In this document: in pieces, positions 1 to 5,908 of the stretch
Layout of the letters: every line of letters starts with the position of its first letter
Position numbering within the stretch: the first letter of the stretch is position 1
Origin: Candidatus Bathyarchaeota archaeon
Lineage (GTDB): Archaea > Thermoproteota > Bathyarchaeia > Bathyarchaeales > WUQV01
Assembly (NCBI GenBank): GCA_009889585.1
Contig: WUQV01000183.1
Location: 1-9,199, forward strand
Direction: 5' to 3'
DNA length: 9,199 nucleotides
Notes under the pieces: generated by a model
The model's input: the letters and a program-made list of their open reading frames with translations, nothing else
Told to the model about the DNA's origin: nothing
Database searches by the model: none
Made by a program: the position numbers and the translations under genes

Positions 1-72
1 CTTAAAGGATCCCACGAGTTTCACGTCGTCTGGGATAAAGGCATGGCTTACGGAAAAAGTTTTATACCCTAA
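1..72 (+). CDS. 3' end of an upstream gene (partial, frame uncertain)
   Basis: The first bases are open in two forward frames. Frame 1 runs from base 1 to a TAA at 70-72 and would give a C-terminus ending GKSFIP. Frame 2 runs from base 2 to a TAA at 107-109, giving 35 residues ending KDERHG and overlapping the next gene by 17 bases. Frame 3 closes early. Codon use does not decide between the two, and the product cannot be recognised from so short a tail. It is also possible that neither frame is translated. Confidence 0.3.
   Translation, partial: LKGSHEFHVVWDKGMAYGKSFIP
58..67 (+). promoter_or_regulatory. TATA box of the coiled-coil membrane protein gene
   Basis: The stretch AGTTTTATACC contains a TATA-like core centred near 63. 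An archaeal start site about 26 bp downstream falls at roughly 89-93, right at the ATG of the next gene, so the transcript is probably leaderless or nearly so. Confidence 0.5.
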
Positions 73-92
73 GAATGAATCGCTCGTAAAGG

Positions 93-512
93 ATGAGCGT
101 CATGGGTAAGATGGACAAAAGGATCCCGCGGATACGTTGGAACATATGGTTGACTTTAATGCTCCTCTCAGGGCTTTTGGTGATAGCTGGCGTCATAATC
201 GAGATTTTAAAAGGCGTGAACTCGGGCATGGTATTAAGCTTCCTAGGCATTTGGCTTACCACAGTCTTCGGCCTAACCGGAGCGATAAGTTCCTTAGACA
301 TTAGGGATGTACTTAATAAGAATACGGAGATTCTAAATAAACACACGGAGATCCTAAATAAGCATACGGAGATCTTGAATAAGCATATGGAAATACTAAA
401 TGGACATACTGAAATCTTAAGTAAACATACCGATATTCTGAATAAAAATACGGAAATTCTTGAAAAGCACACAAGCTTATTGCAAGAAATTAGGGATCTG
501 TTAAAGAAGTAG
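93..512 (+). CDS. Small membrane protein with a regular heptad-repeat coiled coil
   Basis: This 139-aa protein has a basic N-terminus (KMDKRIPRIR), two hydrophobic segments at about residues 17-38 and 44-66, and then nine heptads at about 73-136 built on the unit LNKHTEI. The basic N-terminus and hairpin topology suggest that both termini, and so the coiled coil, face the cytoplasm. Read as a coiled coil with Leu at position a, position d is N77, H84, H91, H98, H105, H112, N119, H126 and I133. The LxxNTxx layers match the 'N@d' pattern known from trimeric coiled coils of bacterial adhesins, where the core Asn residues bind anions. The His layers are an unusual variation. Three Met codons (1, 4 and 7) could each be the start; the first fits the TATA spacing. 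The gene stands alone and is AT-richer than its neighbours. Its function is unknown; oligomeric scaffolding of a membrane complex is a guess. Confidence 0.75.
   Translation: MSVMGKMDKRIPRIRWNIWLTLMLLSGLLVIAGVIIEILKGVNSGMVLSFLGIWLTTVFGLTGAISSLDIRDVLNKNTEILNKHTEILNKHTEILNKHMEILNGHTEILSKHTDILNKNTEILEKHTSLLQEIRDLLKK
318..485 (+). repeat. Eight tandem 21-bp units encoding heptads
   Basis: Units such as AAGCATACGGAGATCTTGAAT recur every 21 bp, about eight times, with divergence concentrated at third codon positions and in the last units. Each unit encodes one coiled-coil heptad of the protein at 93-512. The first units are most alike at the DNA level, as expected from growth by slippage or unequal recombination. 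Copy number could vary between strains. Confidence 0.85.
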
Positions 513-547
513 TGTTTTGAAATCGCCTTTATGTAAGGCACTTCTTG

Positions 548-563
548 ATTAAAAAGGATTTTT
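548..563. terminator. T-rich bidirectional terminator between convergent genes
   Basis: The 62-bp gap between the convergent genes at 93-512 and 575-1102 contains GATTAAAAAGGATTTTTAGG. This gives a run of five T on the plus strand (559-563) and five T on the minus strand (reading the A run at 551-555). Archaeal transcription ends at short oligo-T tracts, so each gene has one in the right place. Confidence 0.4.
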
Positions 564-574
564 AGGCCCTAACT

Positions 575-1102
575 TCACGTCAACAAAATACGACACCTTT
601 TGCAAAAGCTCAATCGCTTATTGTCGGTGTCGATTATTGAGTTCGAGAAGAACATTATGCACGTCGGGTTAAGGCAATGGCCTAGCCCTAACGTATGCCC
701 TAGCTCGTGAACGGCCTCCTTTAAGGCCCTTTCGAGGAAAAGGGCTTCATCCGAAGGCCATCCGTAGAACTCTGGCTTAAGCCTGAACAACGATATTAAA
801 GCGGCTCTCCCAGGGCATTCGGCCTCCCCGAAGACGAAGTTCAACCTAGGCACGTATAGGTCTACTTCGGTCACGCCCAAGGCCTTGTCGATATCGTACT
901 TTACGGCGAGGGCTCGTACTTCAGGTAAGATGGAGCTTGAGTGATATTGACGTCTGAGGGCGTTATAAGCGACCTTCGGAATCGAGAGGATTTCGTCGAT
1001 GATCGTACACGTGGCATTCGGGAAGGCCTTCGGCAGGTTGGCTTCGATATGCGCTATCGGCTTATCTTCGACGGAACCTACGCGTACTATCGCTACCTTC
1101 AT
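575..1102 (-). CDS. amzA: Archaemetzincin, zinc metalloprotease
   Basis: This 175-aa protein carries the archaemetzincin signature near its C-terminus. The catalytic zinc motif HExxHxxGxxH is at residues 132-142, followed at once by C143, C148 (CX4C), a Met two residues later (the Met-turn), and the CxxC pair C167/C170 that binds a second zinc. The third zinc-binding His and the catalytic Glu are both present, so an active peptidase is expected. Family members act on small peptides in vitro, but their cellular role is unclear. I chose the ATG at 1102 over the GTG at 1111 because family members begin MK.. and because an AGGTGGAG Shine-Dalgarno-like stretch then sits just upstream. This ribosome site overlaps the end of the aCPSF2-like gene, so the two genes are probably cotranscribed and translationally coupled. 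Length is normal for the family. I am confident in the family. Confidence 0.92.
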   Translation of the reverse strand: MKVAIVRVGSVEDKPIAHIEANLPKAFPNATCTIIDEILSIPKVAYNALRRQYHSSSILPEVRALAVKYDIDKALGVTEVDLYVPRLNFVFGEAECPGRAALISLFRLKPEFYGWPSDEALFLERALKEAVHELGHTLGLGHCLNPTCIMFFSNSIIDTDNKRLSFCKRCRILLT

Positions 1103-1112
1103 GCTCTCCACC

Positions 1113-2369
1113 TTAAACGTCGTAAACTTCCCCTACGTTAGGGGCTACAGCCTTCAAGCCTACTTCCTCTTGAGCCCTCTTGACGAATAGCTTGGAGTTC
1201 TCCTCATCAGCGTGGACGACGTACACCGTAGGGCTTCCCTTCAACCGCCTTAGGAATTCGATTAACTCGCTCGCCCCACAATGCGATGAGAAGTCGAAGC
1301 GCCTTACCGACGCCTTAACCTTATGCTCCCTTCCGTTGATCGTGCACGCCCCCTTGTCGAGCAACTCCCTTCCCGGCGTCCCTCGGATTTGGTAGCTGAC
1401 GAGGAAAACGGCGTTACGATCGCTTCTCCCCACCTCTGAAAGGTAAAATGCAGCCGGCCCGCCCTTGAGCATTCCAGCTGGGGAGATGATGACGCCTGGC
1501 CTCCTCGCGATCACCCTGCGATCTTGCCAATCTTCGACCCAGTACGCATTGCGTGCTGCCTCCGCGTAAAGCCTAGGGTCTAAAAGGGAGCTCGCGTGCC
1601 TAAGGAGGATTTGGCTAGCTTCTTTAGCCATCCCATCTAGGCTTATCGGATGTTCGAAGCGATGTGCGTAAAGGACGCAAAGGATCTCTTGAGACCTGCC
1701 CACGCTAAACGCTGGAACTAGTATCGTTCCGCCTCCTTCGGCCACCTCCCTTACGGCGTTTACGAAATCCCTTTCGACATCAGCCCTATTTGGATGATCC
1801 TCGTTAGCGTACGTCCCCTCGATCACGACGGCGTCTAATTCGTCGTCGATTAAGTCCGCGCCCTTCAAAAGCCTCGTCCTCCTCGTGTTGAAATCGCCAG
1901 TGTAAAGAAGTCGCTTTCCATCGGCCTCCAAAATGGCTTGAGCGCTCCCTGGGACGTGGCCGGAGTTCAAGAGCTTAAAGCTGATGCCTTTAACTTCAGC
2001 GCTTTCGCCGTAGTTCAAATTAACGCAATTGTACATCATTGTTTGAAGTTCGACGTACTCATAAGGTAGGTAATACCCAGCGATCTTTATGAAGTCGGAG
2101 ATCAACAACTCGCTTAACTCGAACGTTAAACTCGTCCCGTAAACGGGCTTGCCCCCTCGAACGTAAAGGGCTGGGGTTGCGCCCGAGTGGTCGAGGTGGC
2201 AATGGCTTAAGATGATGGCGTCTACGTCCTTCGGAGCGACGTGCATCGGAAAGAGCGGCTCTTGATCTACCGTTACGCCGTAATCCAACAAGATGAAATT
2301 CCCCCCTGCTCGAAGGGCTATCGCTACCCTTCCGACCTCCTTAGCTCCGCCTAGGAACGCCAGCTTCAT
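1113..2369 (-). CDS. Metallo-beta-lactamase/beta-CASP ribonuclease, aCPSF2-like
   Basis: This 418-aa protein is a beta-CASP nuclease of the archaeal CPSF2 group, which degrades or processes RNA in the cytoplasm. The metallo-beta-lactamase core shows the HxHxDH motif at residues 56-61, H138 in SGHVPGS (motif 3) and D159 in TGDF (motif 4). The beta-CASP region shows E184 in VVIEGTY (motif A), the PAFSVGRSQE segment at 219-228, H363 in SSHCG (motif B) and H386 in VVHADEEN (motif C). There is no N-terminal KH domain, which separates it from the longer aCPSF1 transcription-termination factor. The start is the ATG at 2369; no strong ribosome site precedes it, but a 73-aa reading frame ends 11 bp upstream, so coupled translation is likely. 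amzA follows immediately. All metal ligands are intact. Whether it acts 5'-3' or as an endonuclease cannot be read from sequence. Confidence 0.92.
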   Translation of the reverse strand: MKLAFLGGAKEVGRVAIALRAGGNFILLDYGVTVDQEPLFPMHVAPKDVDAIILSHCHLDHSGATPALYVRGGKPVYGTSLTFELSELLISDFIKIAGYYLPYEYVELQTMMYNCVNLNYGESAEVKGISFKLLNSGHVPGSAQAILEADGKRLLYTGDFNTRRTRLLKGADLIDDELDAVVIEGTYANEDHPNRADVERDFVNAVREVAEGGGTILVPAFSVGRSQEILCVLYAHRFEHPISLDGMAKEASQILLRHASSLLDPRLYAEAARNAYWVEDWQDRRVIARRPGVIISPAGMLKGGPAAFYLSEVGRSDRNAVFLVSYQIRGTPGRELLDKGACTINGREHKVKASVRRFDFSSHCGASELIEFLRRLKGSPTVYVVHADEENSKLFVKRAQEEVGLKAVAPNVGEVYDV

Positions 2370-2380
2370 CGAAGTTACGC

Positions 2381-2602
2381 CTACATCCTTGGGCCAAATG
2401 AGCCTTCGAATAGCGGGCCCTTTAGAGGTGAGGCGCCGAGCGCCTTTTTAAGGATTGTGCGTTCGCCTTTCAGCGTCAAGCTCGTGAGAGCTCTAAGGGG
2501 TTTCGGATTAAGCGGTAAGGCATAATGATTCATCATTCTTGTACTTAATCCTTCCCTCTTCACAGCTTCATAAAGGGCTTTTAGGGCAAACTCTTTCCTC
2601 AC
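2381..2602 (-). CDS. Small unknown protein upstream of the aCPSF2-like gene
   Basis: This 73-aa reading frame starts with GTG and ends in Met-TAG, 11 bp before the ribonuclease start on the same strand. A TATA-like TTTATAGC on the minus strand (about 2622-2630) lies about 25 bp before the GTG, so a leaderless transcript beginning here would carry this gene, the ribonuclease and amzA. The protein is basic, with an amphipathic N-terminal helix (residues 1-18) and a Pro/Gly-rich C-terminus (ASPLKGPLFEGSFGPRM). I recognise no domain. It could be a true small gene or a long leader read by chance. Codon use resembles that of the neighbours, and the spacing favours a real gene. Confidence 0.5.
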   Translation of the reverse strand: MRKEFALKALYEAVKREGLSTRMMNHYALPLNPKPLRALTSLTLKGERTILKKALGASPLKGPLFEGSFGPRM

Positions 2603-2604
2603 AT

Positions 2605-2898
2605 CTTAAGGCGTTGATGCATGCTATAAAGCGTTTATTGCCTCATAGCTATACGTCTTGTATATAATTCACGACGCTATTTAAACGCTTAAGGAGGCAT
2701 TTAAAAATAGAATATGTATATAATGTTGAGCCTAAGCCTTATATTAATAGCTAAAACCCTTCAAACTCGTTTACGATAGTTTCAAAACTTTAATCTTTAG
2801 GCGTTAAGAAGGGCAAAGCTACTCTTCGACGCCGACGTTACCGAAAAGGATAAAAGCAAAAATGAATATAACAAAACCTTAAGGGGGACGTTTTAAAG
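2605..2898. other. AT-rich intergenic region with several TATA-like boxes
   Basis: The gap between the divergent genes contains no long reading frame. On the minus strand, CTATAAAG near 2624-2631 serves the operon to the left. On the plus strand TGTATATAAT occurs twice, at 2659-2668 and 2715-2724, and GATAAAAG near 2848-2855 and GAATATAAC near 2862-2870 are possible boxes for the cassette. A perfect ribosome site AAGGAGG at 2691-2697 is followed only by tiny reading frames, for example an 18-codon frame from the ATG at 2723, too far away to use it well. The region may be a composite promoter or contain a decayed gene. Confidence 0.5.
2883..2887 (+). promoter_or_regulatory. Ribosome binding site supporting a TTG start
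   Basis: The G-rich AAGGGGG just upstream of the TTG at 2899 leaves an 11-base spacer. It is the main support for starting the first cassette gene at this TTG, as there is no nearby in-frame ATG or GTG. Confidence 0.45.
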
Positions 2899-3138
2899 TT
2901 GAGTGAAGAATTACATGAAATTAAGGGTAGATTAAACGTTCGTGAAACGAGAATAAGGGAGTTAATTGATGGGCTTATAAAAATGGACGAAAGATTTCGT
3001 GGTTATTTATTGCCTCCATTACCTCATGAAATTCTTTCGTTTATTCACACGTTAAGCGATTTTCTAAGGGAACATCGAAGCTGGTTGGACGATATGGATG
3101 TCTATCGTAAAGCTATTGAGAGGCTACTTCAAAAATGA
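2899..3138 (+). CDS. Small charged helical protein, first gene of the AT-rich cassette
   Basis: This 79-aa protein has a TTG start. It appears all-helical: a charged N-terminal helix (about 1-35), a loop rich in Pro (LLPPLPHE, 37-44), then a second helical half (45-79) with FIHTLSDFLREH. There is no signal peptide, membrane segment or cysteine, and I do not recognise a family. Codons are AT-rich (TTA, ATT, GAA, AAA), unlike the flanking genes. The 259-aa gene follows after 16 bp on the same strand, so the two are probably cotranscribed. Its small size and position ahead of a larger partner would suit an accessory or regulatory subunit, but nothing in the sequence proves that. Confidence 0.65.
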   Translation: MSEELHEIKGRLNVRETRIRELIDGLIKMDERFRGYLLPPLPHEILSFIHTLSDFLREHRSWLDDMDVYRKAIERLLQK

Positions 3139-3154
3139 CCCTTTAGGTGTTTAA

Positions 3155-3934
3155 ATGACTAAAGAATTATTAATGGAATATACTCCCATGCTCTTCATTG
3201 AAACTGTGAGGAGGGCTAAGGAGAGACCAATAACTAGTTTAGAGGAGTCTCTTAGCAAATTACCTTCGCTCTTTTTGGAGATTTTAACGAGGCAGGTGGA
3301 ATACATAATTCATTACATCCTTATCCCCCTCCTTAATTCATATGATATTAAAAGGGACTACGTGAGCTTTCTCAATAAATACTACCTTGCTTCAAGGGCG
3401 ATGATCTTAACGTTATTATCAGGCTATATGGAAAAAGGAGAAGTAGTTGAATTTAGGAAATTTGTCATTGATTTGGCTAAGTATTATCATGAATTTATAG
3501 TTGATATGCAAAGGCTAAGGGACGTCTTAACAGATGAAGAATTTGACGACGTTTCATTTATTTTCCTTATAGGTTGCGAGTATAATTTAGGAATAGCTAA
3601 TAGGCTGGCTAAGCTTGAGATGGAAGTATATGATTTCTTCAAAAGACCTGAAGTATGTCAACTCATCGCTTACGTCATAGCCTTGGATTGCGTCCTATCC
3701 TCTGCAGTCGTTGTTTCTGCCGGTTACATAAAGCCAGATGATGTGGTGAAGAGAAATCTGAAGCAATTGATAAAATGGGGATCGGTTTGGGCGGATGAAG
3801 TTTTCAATATGTGTATTCAAATGGGGATATCTCATGGAGGTAATGTTCTAGAGGTGTTACCAGAAGTTAAAGAGAAGCTCCTAAAGGAAATGGAGGAAGG
3901 CCTTGAATGGCTTGCGTTGAAACTTTCGCCTTAG
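3155..3934 (+). CDS. Unrecognised all-helical protein, second gene of the AT-rich cassette
   Basis: This 259-aa protein starts at ATG, preceded at about 6 bp by an AGGTG ribosome site. It looks almost entirely alpha-helical. A hydrophobic stretch lies at about 50-62 (IIHYILIPLL) and a longer one at about 168-191 that includes an Asp and two Cys. The longer stretch could be a membrane segment or a buried helix. The C-terminal 25 residues are strongly acidic and basic. I see no nucleotide-binding loop, zinc site or nuclease motif, and no family match. The gene overlaps the next one by 28 bases, which usually means coupled translation and suggests physical or functional partnership. Codon use is AT-rich and differs from the conserved neighbours, consistent with transfer from elsewhere. 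Function unknown. Confidence 0.75.
   Translation: MTKELLMEYTPMLFIETVRRAKERPITSLEESLSKLPSLFLEILTRQVEYIIHYILIPLLNSYDIKRDYVSFLNKYYLASRAMILTLLSGYMEKGEVVEFRKFVIDLAKYYHEFIVDMQRLRDVLTDEEFDDVSFIFLIGCEYNLGIANRLAKLEMEVYDFFKRPEVCQLIAYVIALDCVLSSAVVVSAGYIKPDDVVKRNLKQLIKWGSVWADEVFNMCIQMGISHGGNVLEVLPEVKEKLLKEMEEGLEWLALKLSP
3892..3900 (+). promoter_or_regulatory. Strong ribosome site inside the preceding gene
   Basis: GGAGGAAGG lies in the coding region of the 259-aa gene, with a 6- to 10-base spacer to the ATG at 3907. It decides that start despite the 28-base overlap and argues that the third cassette gene is genuinely translated. Confidence 0.65.
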
Positions 3935-4365
3935 GTATTTTGATATATAAAATGATTAAGCAAGGTATTGAGCCTACTAAAATTCCTGAGCATTTAGGAG
4001 CAAAAGGCATAAGGCTTGTAATCGCGCAAATTCACCTCCTAAGTCTATGGGGGTTGAATACACGCAGTCGTTTTGTACGCTCCCTCTTATCAAAAACGAT
4101 AGATGGCCTTCTTAAACTCGTGATGAGGCCAGATGTAAACCTTGTGGCGAAGAAAGAGGAGGAAGTGGTAAAGATGCATTATGAAAAACCAGATGTTATT
4201 GAGGAACTCTCACAATTGCTTGCTCTTTGCCAGCAAAAGCTATGTGATAGACTCATAATAGTGAGGGGAGATCTGAAGAGACTAAATGTAATGGAGGAAT
4301 TTAGACGGATGGGCGTCGATATTGAGTTTTACACTATGGAAACCGTAAAGGAAGCGGTCTCTTAA
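3907..4365 (+). CDS. Unrecognised protein with possible helix-turn-helix N-terminus, third cassette gene
   Basis: This 152-aa protein overlaps the 259-aa gene by 28 bases and has a strong ribosome site. Residues 1-65 are helical; the stretch at about 17-50 (GIEPTKIPEHL then ..LLSLWGL) has the outline of a helix-turn-helix, with a Gly-containing turn and a hydrophobic recognition-like helix, but it lacks a clear signature. A charged linker (about 78-98) leads to a C-terminal alpha/beta segment, RLIIVRGDL at 115-123 followed by a helix and VDIEFYTME at 137-145, which resembles the last strands of a small Rossmann-like or nuclease-like fold. No catalytic residues can be assigned. It could be the regulator or the effector of the cassette; both are speculation. 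Codon use matches the other two cassette genes. Confidence 0.72.
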   Translation: MACVETFALGILIYKMIKQGIEPTKIPEHLGAKGIRLVIAQIHLLSLWGLNTRSRFVRSLLSKTIDGLLKLVMRPDVNLVAKKEEEVVKMHYEKPDVIEELSQLLALCQQKLCDRLIIVRGDLKRLNVMEEFRRMGVDIEFYTMETVKEAVS

Positions 4366-4544
4366 ATAATTCGTGAGCGTCGAATTCCTCCTTTAAATTA
4401 GTGTTGAAATTTTAACGTCATATGATAAAAGAGGGGATAGCTTTACTTCGATTGAAACATTAAGAGATTCAATAAGATAGCATTAAACTCTAAAATGCAG
4501 CGGGCTGAAACTTAATAAGCGAAGAGCTCATTACTAAAGCGTGA

Positions 4545-4614
4545 AGGCCGGTCGTCTAGCCCCAGTTAGGATCCTCTTGACGCAAGAGGTCGCTGGCTTA
4601 GGTTCGCCTCCTCA
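4545..4614 (+). pseudogene. Degenerate tRNA-like element
   Basis: The element has a D-arm-like GTCTAG...TTAGGAT (4554-4572, with GTCT able to pair with GGAT), a perfect hairpin CCTCTTGACGCAAGAGG (4573-4589) in the anticodon-arm position, and a T-arm-like GGTTCGCCTCC (4601-4611) that differs from the box B consensus at one conserved base (C for A58). A TATA-like box lies about 28 bp upstream. Against a working tRNA, the 7-base loop has G instead of U33, eight bases separate the anticodon arm from the T arm, and no 3' acceptor strand pairs with AGGCCGG. The best reading is a decayed tRNA or a tRNA fragment; a tRNA with an unusual intron is possible. If GAC is the anticodon it would be a Val type, but this is insecure. 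Confidence 0.3.
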
Positions 4615-4624
4615 AATTTGAGGA
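4609..4624. repeat. Perfect 16-bp palindrome upstream of the FIST gene
   Basis: TCCTCAAATTTGAGGA is its own reverse complement. It lies about 73-88 bp ahead of the FIST start and about 45 bp ahead of its TATA-like box. It could be a dimeric repressor site, or part of an RNA hairpin ending the tRNA-like transcript; no T tract follows directly. Confidence 0.6.
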
Positions 4625-4667
4625 TTTAGCTGATTCCTCATAACTAAAGGAGATCAATATGACAAGG

Positions 4668-4676
4668 CTTTTAACG
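4668..4676 (+). promoter_or_regulatory. TATA-like box of the FIST gene
   Basis: GCTTTTAACGG is centred near 4672, about 25 bp before the GTG at 4697. The spacing favours a leaderless transcript starting at that GTG rather than at the ATG at 4706. Confidence 0.4.
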
Positions 4677-4696
4677 GTAAACGTAGAAATTCTAAC

Positions 4697-5908
4697 GTGA
4701 TAACCATGTTTGGCGTCGGATCGAGCAAGTTAGACGACCCCTACGAGGCTGGGAAGGAGGCGGCTAAGAAGGCTTTAGAAGCCGTTAAGGGAAGGCTTAG
4801 GTTCACCCTCGCCTTCAGCTCTTACTCGAAGTACCCAGATGCCATGCCGCTCCTAAGGGGCATCAATGAAGTGCTCGGAGACGTACCGCTTTACGGCTCT
4901 TCGACGGCAGGGGAGTTCACGACGGAAGGCCCCTCAAGGGATAGCGTCGTCGTTTTCGTATCGACATGTCCCGTGTCGTATTTAGGCGTAGGCGTAGGGG
5001 AAGGCGTCGACGTAAACCCTAAGGGCGCTGGGGCGAGAGCCGTTAAAGAAGCGATCGATTGGCTTCCGTTTGAGTTTCGAGATCTGCCGTTGCGCGTGCA
5101 CGATTTGATTTACAGCCCTTACTTCGTCTTAACGACCTCGGCAATAGGCCATGAGGAGGCCGTTATAGAGGGGGTGAAGGACGTAGTCGGCGTTACGCCA
5201 ATAGTCGGAGGGTCGAGCGCTGACGACTTCAAGTTAACGCCTCCGTTCGGTTACCAAATGGCCAATTACAGGGCTTATACCAGGTCCGTCGTAGTCGGCG
5301 TATTGGCGACGAAGCATAAAGTCGGCATAGGCTTCGCTCATGCTTACGAGCCAACGGATAAGCGAGGCGTGATCACGAGGGCTAAGGGCAGGGATATCTT
5401 GACGATAGACGAAAGGGCCGCCGCTGAAGTATATGCCGATTGGGTTGGCGTCCCATTGGAGAAGCTTAACGTGTTAGCGCAAGGGCTTTCGAATCCGTTG
5501 GGCGTCTTAGATCAAAACGGGAGGTTCTATTGGATAAAGCACGTTTTGTTCGCTACGGCTGAAGGAGGCTTAAGCGCAGCGGCAGCCTTTCCAACTGGAA
5601 CGACCGTGACGTTGATGAAGACGACGGTCGAAGGCCAAGTGGAAGCAACTAGGAGGGCTGCGAAGGAGGCATTGGATGGATGCGAGGGAAAGGCCATGGC
5701 CGCGATCCTCTTCCATTGCGCTGGAAGGGCGGCTTACCTAGGGGATGAAGGGTTAGCCAAGGCGTTTAAAGCTATGAGGGAAGAGTTAGGCGATGTACCC
5801 ATCGTAGGCTTTAACGTTTACGGGGAGCAAGCGGCTCCGTTGTACGGAAGCGTTGGCCATCATAACTTAACTGTCGCCGTGCTTGCGATAGGTAAAAGGC
5901 AACTTTAG
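4697..5908 (+). CDS. FIST domain sensory protein (FIST_N and FIST_C)
   Basis: This 403-aa protein consists of the two FIST modules alone. FIST_N shows GSSTAGEFT at 67-75 and VGGSSADDF at 170-178. FIST_C shows the FHCAGRAAYLG segment at 339-349 and VGFNVYGEQAAP at 370-381, both typical. The FIST family is a predicted small-ligand (possibly amino acid) sensor, often joined to kinase, cyclase or chemotaxis output domains. Here no output domain, membrane segment or signal peptide is present, so it would have to signal by binding a partner in the cytoplasm. The start is GTG 4697 or ATG 4706; the promoter spacing favours the GTG. Codon use is like the conserved genes, not the upstream AT-rich cassette. 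No signalling partner is adjacent in this window. Family confidence is high; ligand unknown. Confidence 0.9.
   Translation: MITMFGVGSSKLDDPYEAGKEAAKKALEAVKGRLRFTLAFSSYSKYPDAMPLLRGINEVLGDVPLYGSSTAGEFTTEGPSRDSVVVFVSTCPVSYLGVGVGEGVDVNPKGAGARAVKEAIDWLPFEFRDLPLRVHDLIYSPYFVLTTSAIGHEEAVIEGVKDVVGVTPIVGGSSADDFKLTPPFGYQMANYRAYTRSVVVGVLATKHKVGIGFAHAYEPTDKRGVITRAKGRDILTIDERAAAEVYADWVGVPLEKLNVLAQGLSNPLGVLDQNGRFYWIKHVLFATAEGGLSAAAAFPTGTTVTLMKTTVEGQVEATRRAAKEALDGCEGKAMAAILFHCAGRAAYLGDEGLAKAFKAMREELGDVPIVGFNVYGEQAAPLYGSVGHHNLTVAVLAIGKRQL

Larger units (their letters stand above)
4366..4696. other. Gene-free stretch with tRNA-like element and palindrome
   Basis: There is no protein gene here. The first 130 bases are AT-rich and unremarkable. 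A TATA-like AAACTTAATAAG lies at about 4508-4519, about 28 bp before a tRNA-like element (4545-4614). A 16-bp palindrome follows (4609-4624). A second TATA-like CTTTTAACG near 4668-4676 is placed correctly for the next gene. Confidence 0.6.

Noticed and set aside
62..541. A 159-codon minus-strand frame rich in ISVCLFR repeats
   Set aside because: It is the antisense shadow of the 21-bp repeats of the coiled-coil gene; the plus frame has membrane helices, a promoter and a sensible heptad pattern.
941..1395. Plus-strand frames inside the amzA and ribonuclease genes
   Set aside because: They lie antisense to strongly conserved proteins with intact active-site motifs and have no ribosome sites or recognisable products.
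4436..4475. GATTGAAAC, resembling the end of an archaeal CRISPR repeat
   Set aside because: It occurs once, with no regularly spaced copies or cas genes nearby.
4697..4706. Choice of ATG 4706 as the FIST start
   Set aside because: Possible, but the GTG at 4697 fits the TATA spacing better; the difference is three residues and changes nothing in the domains.
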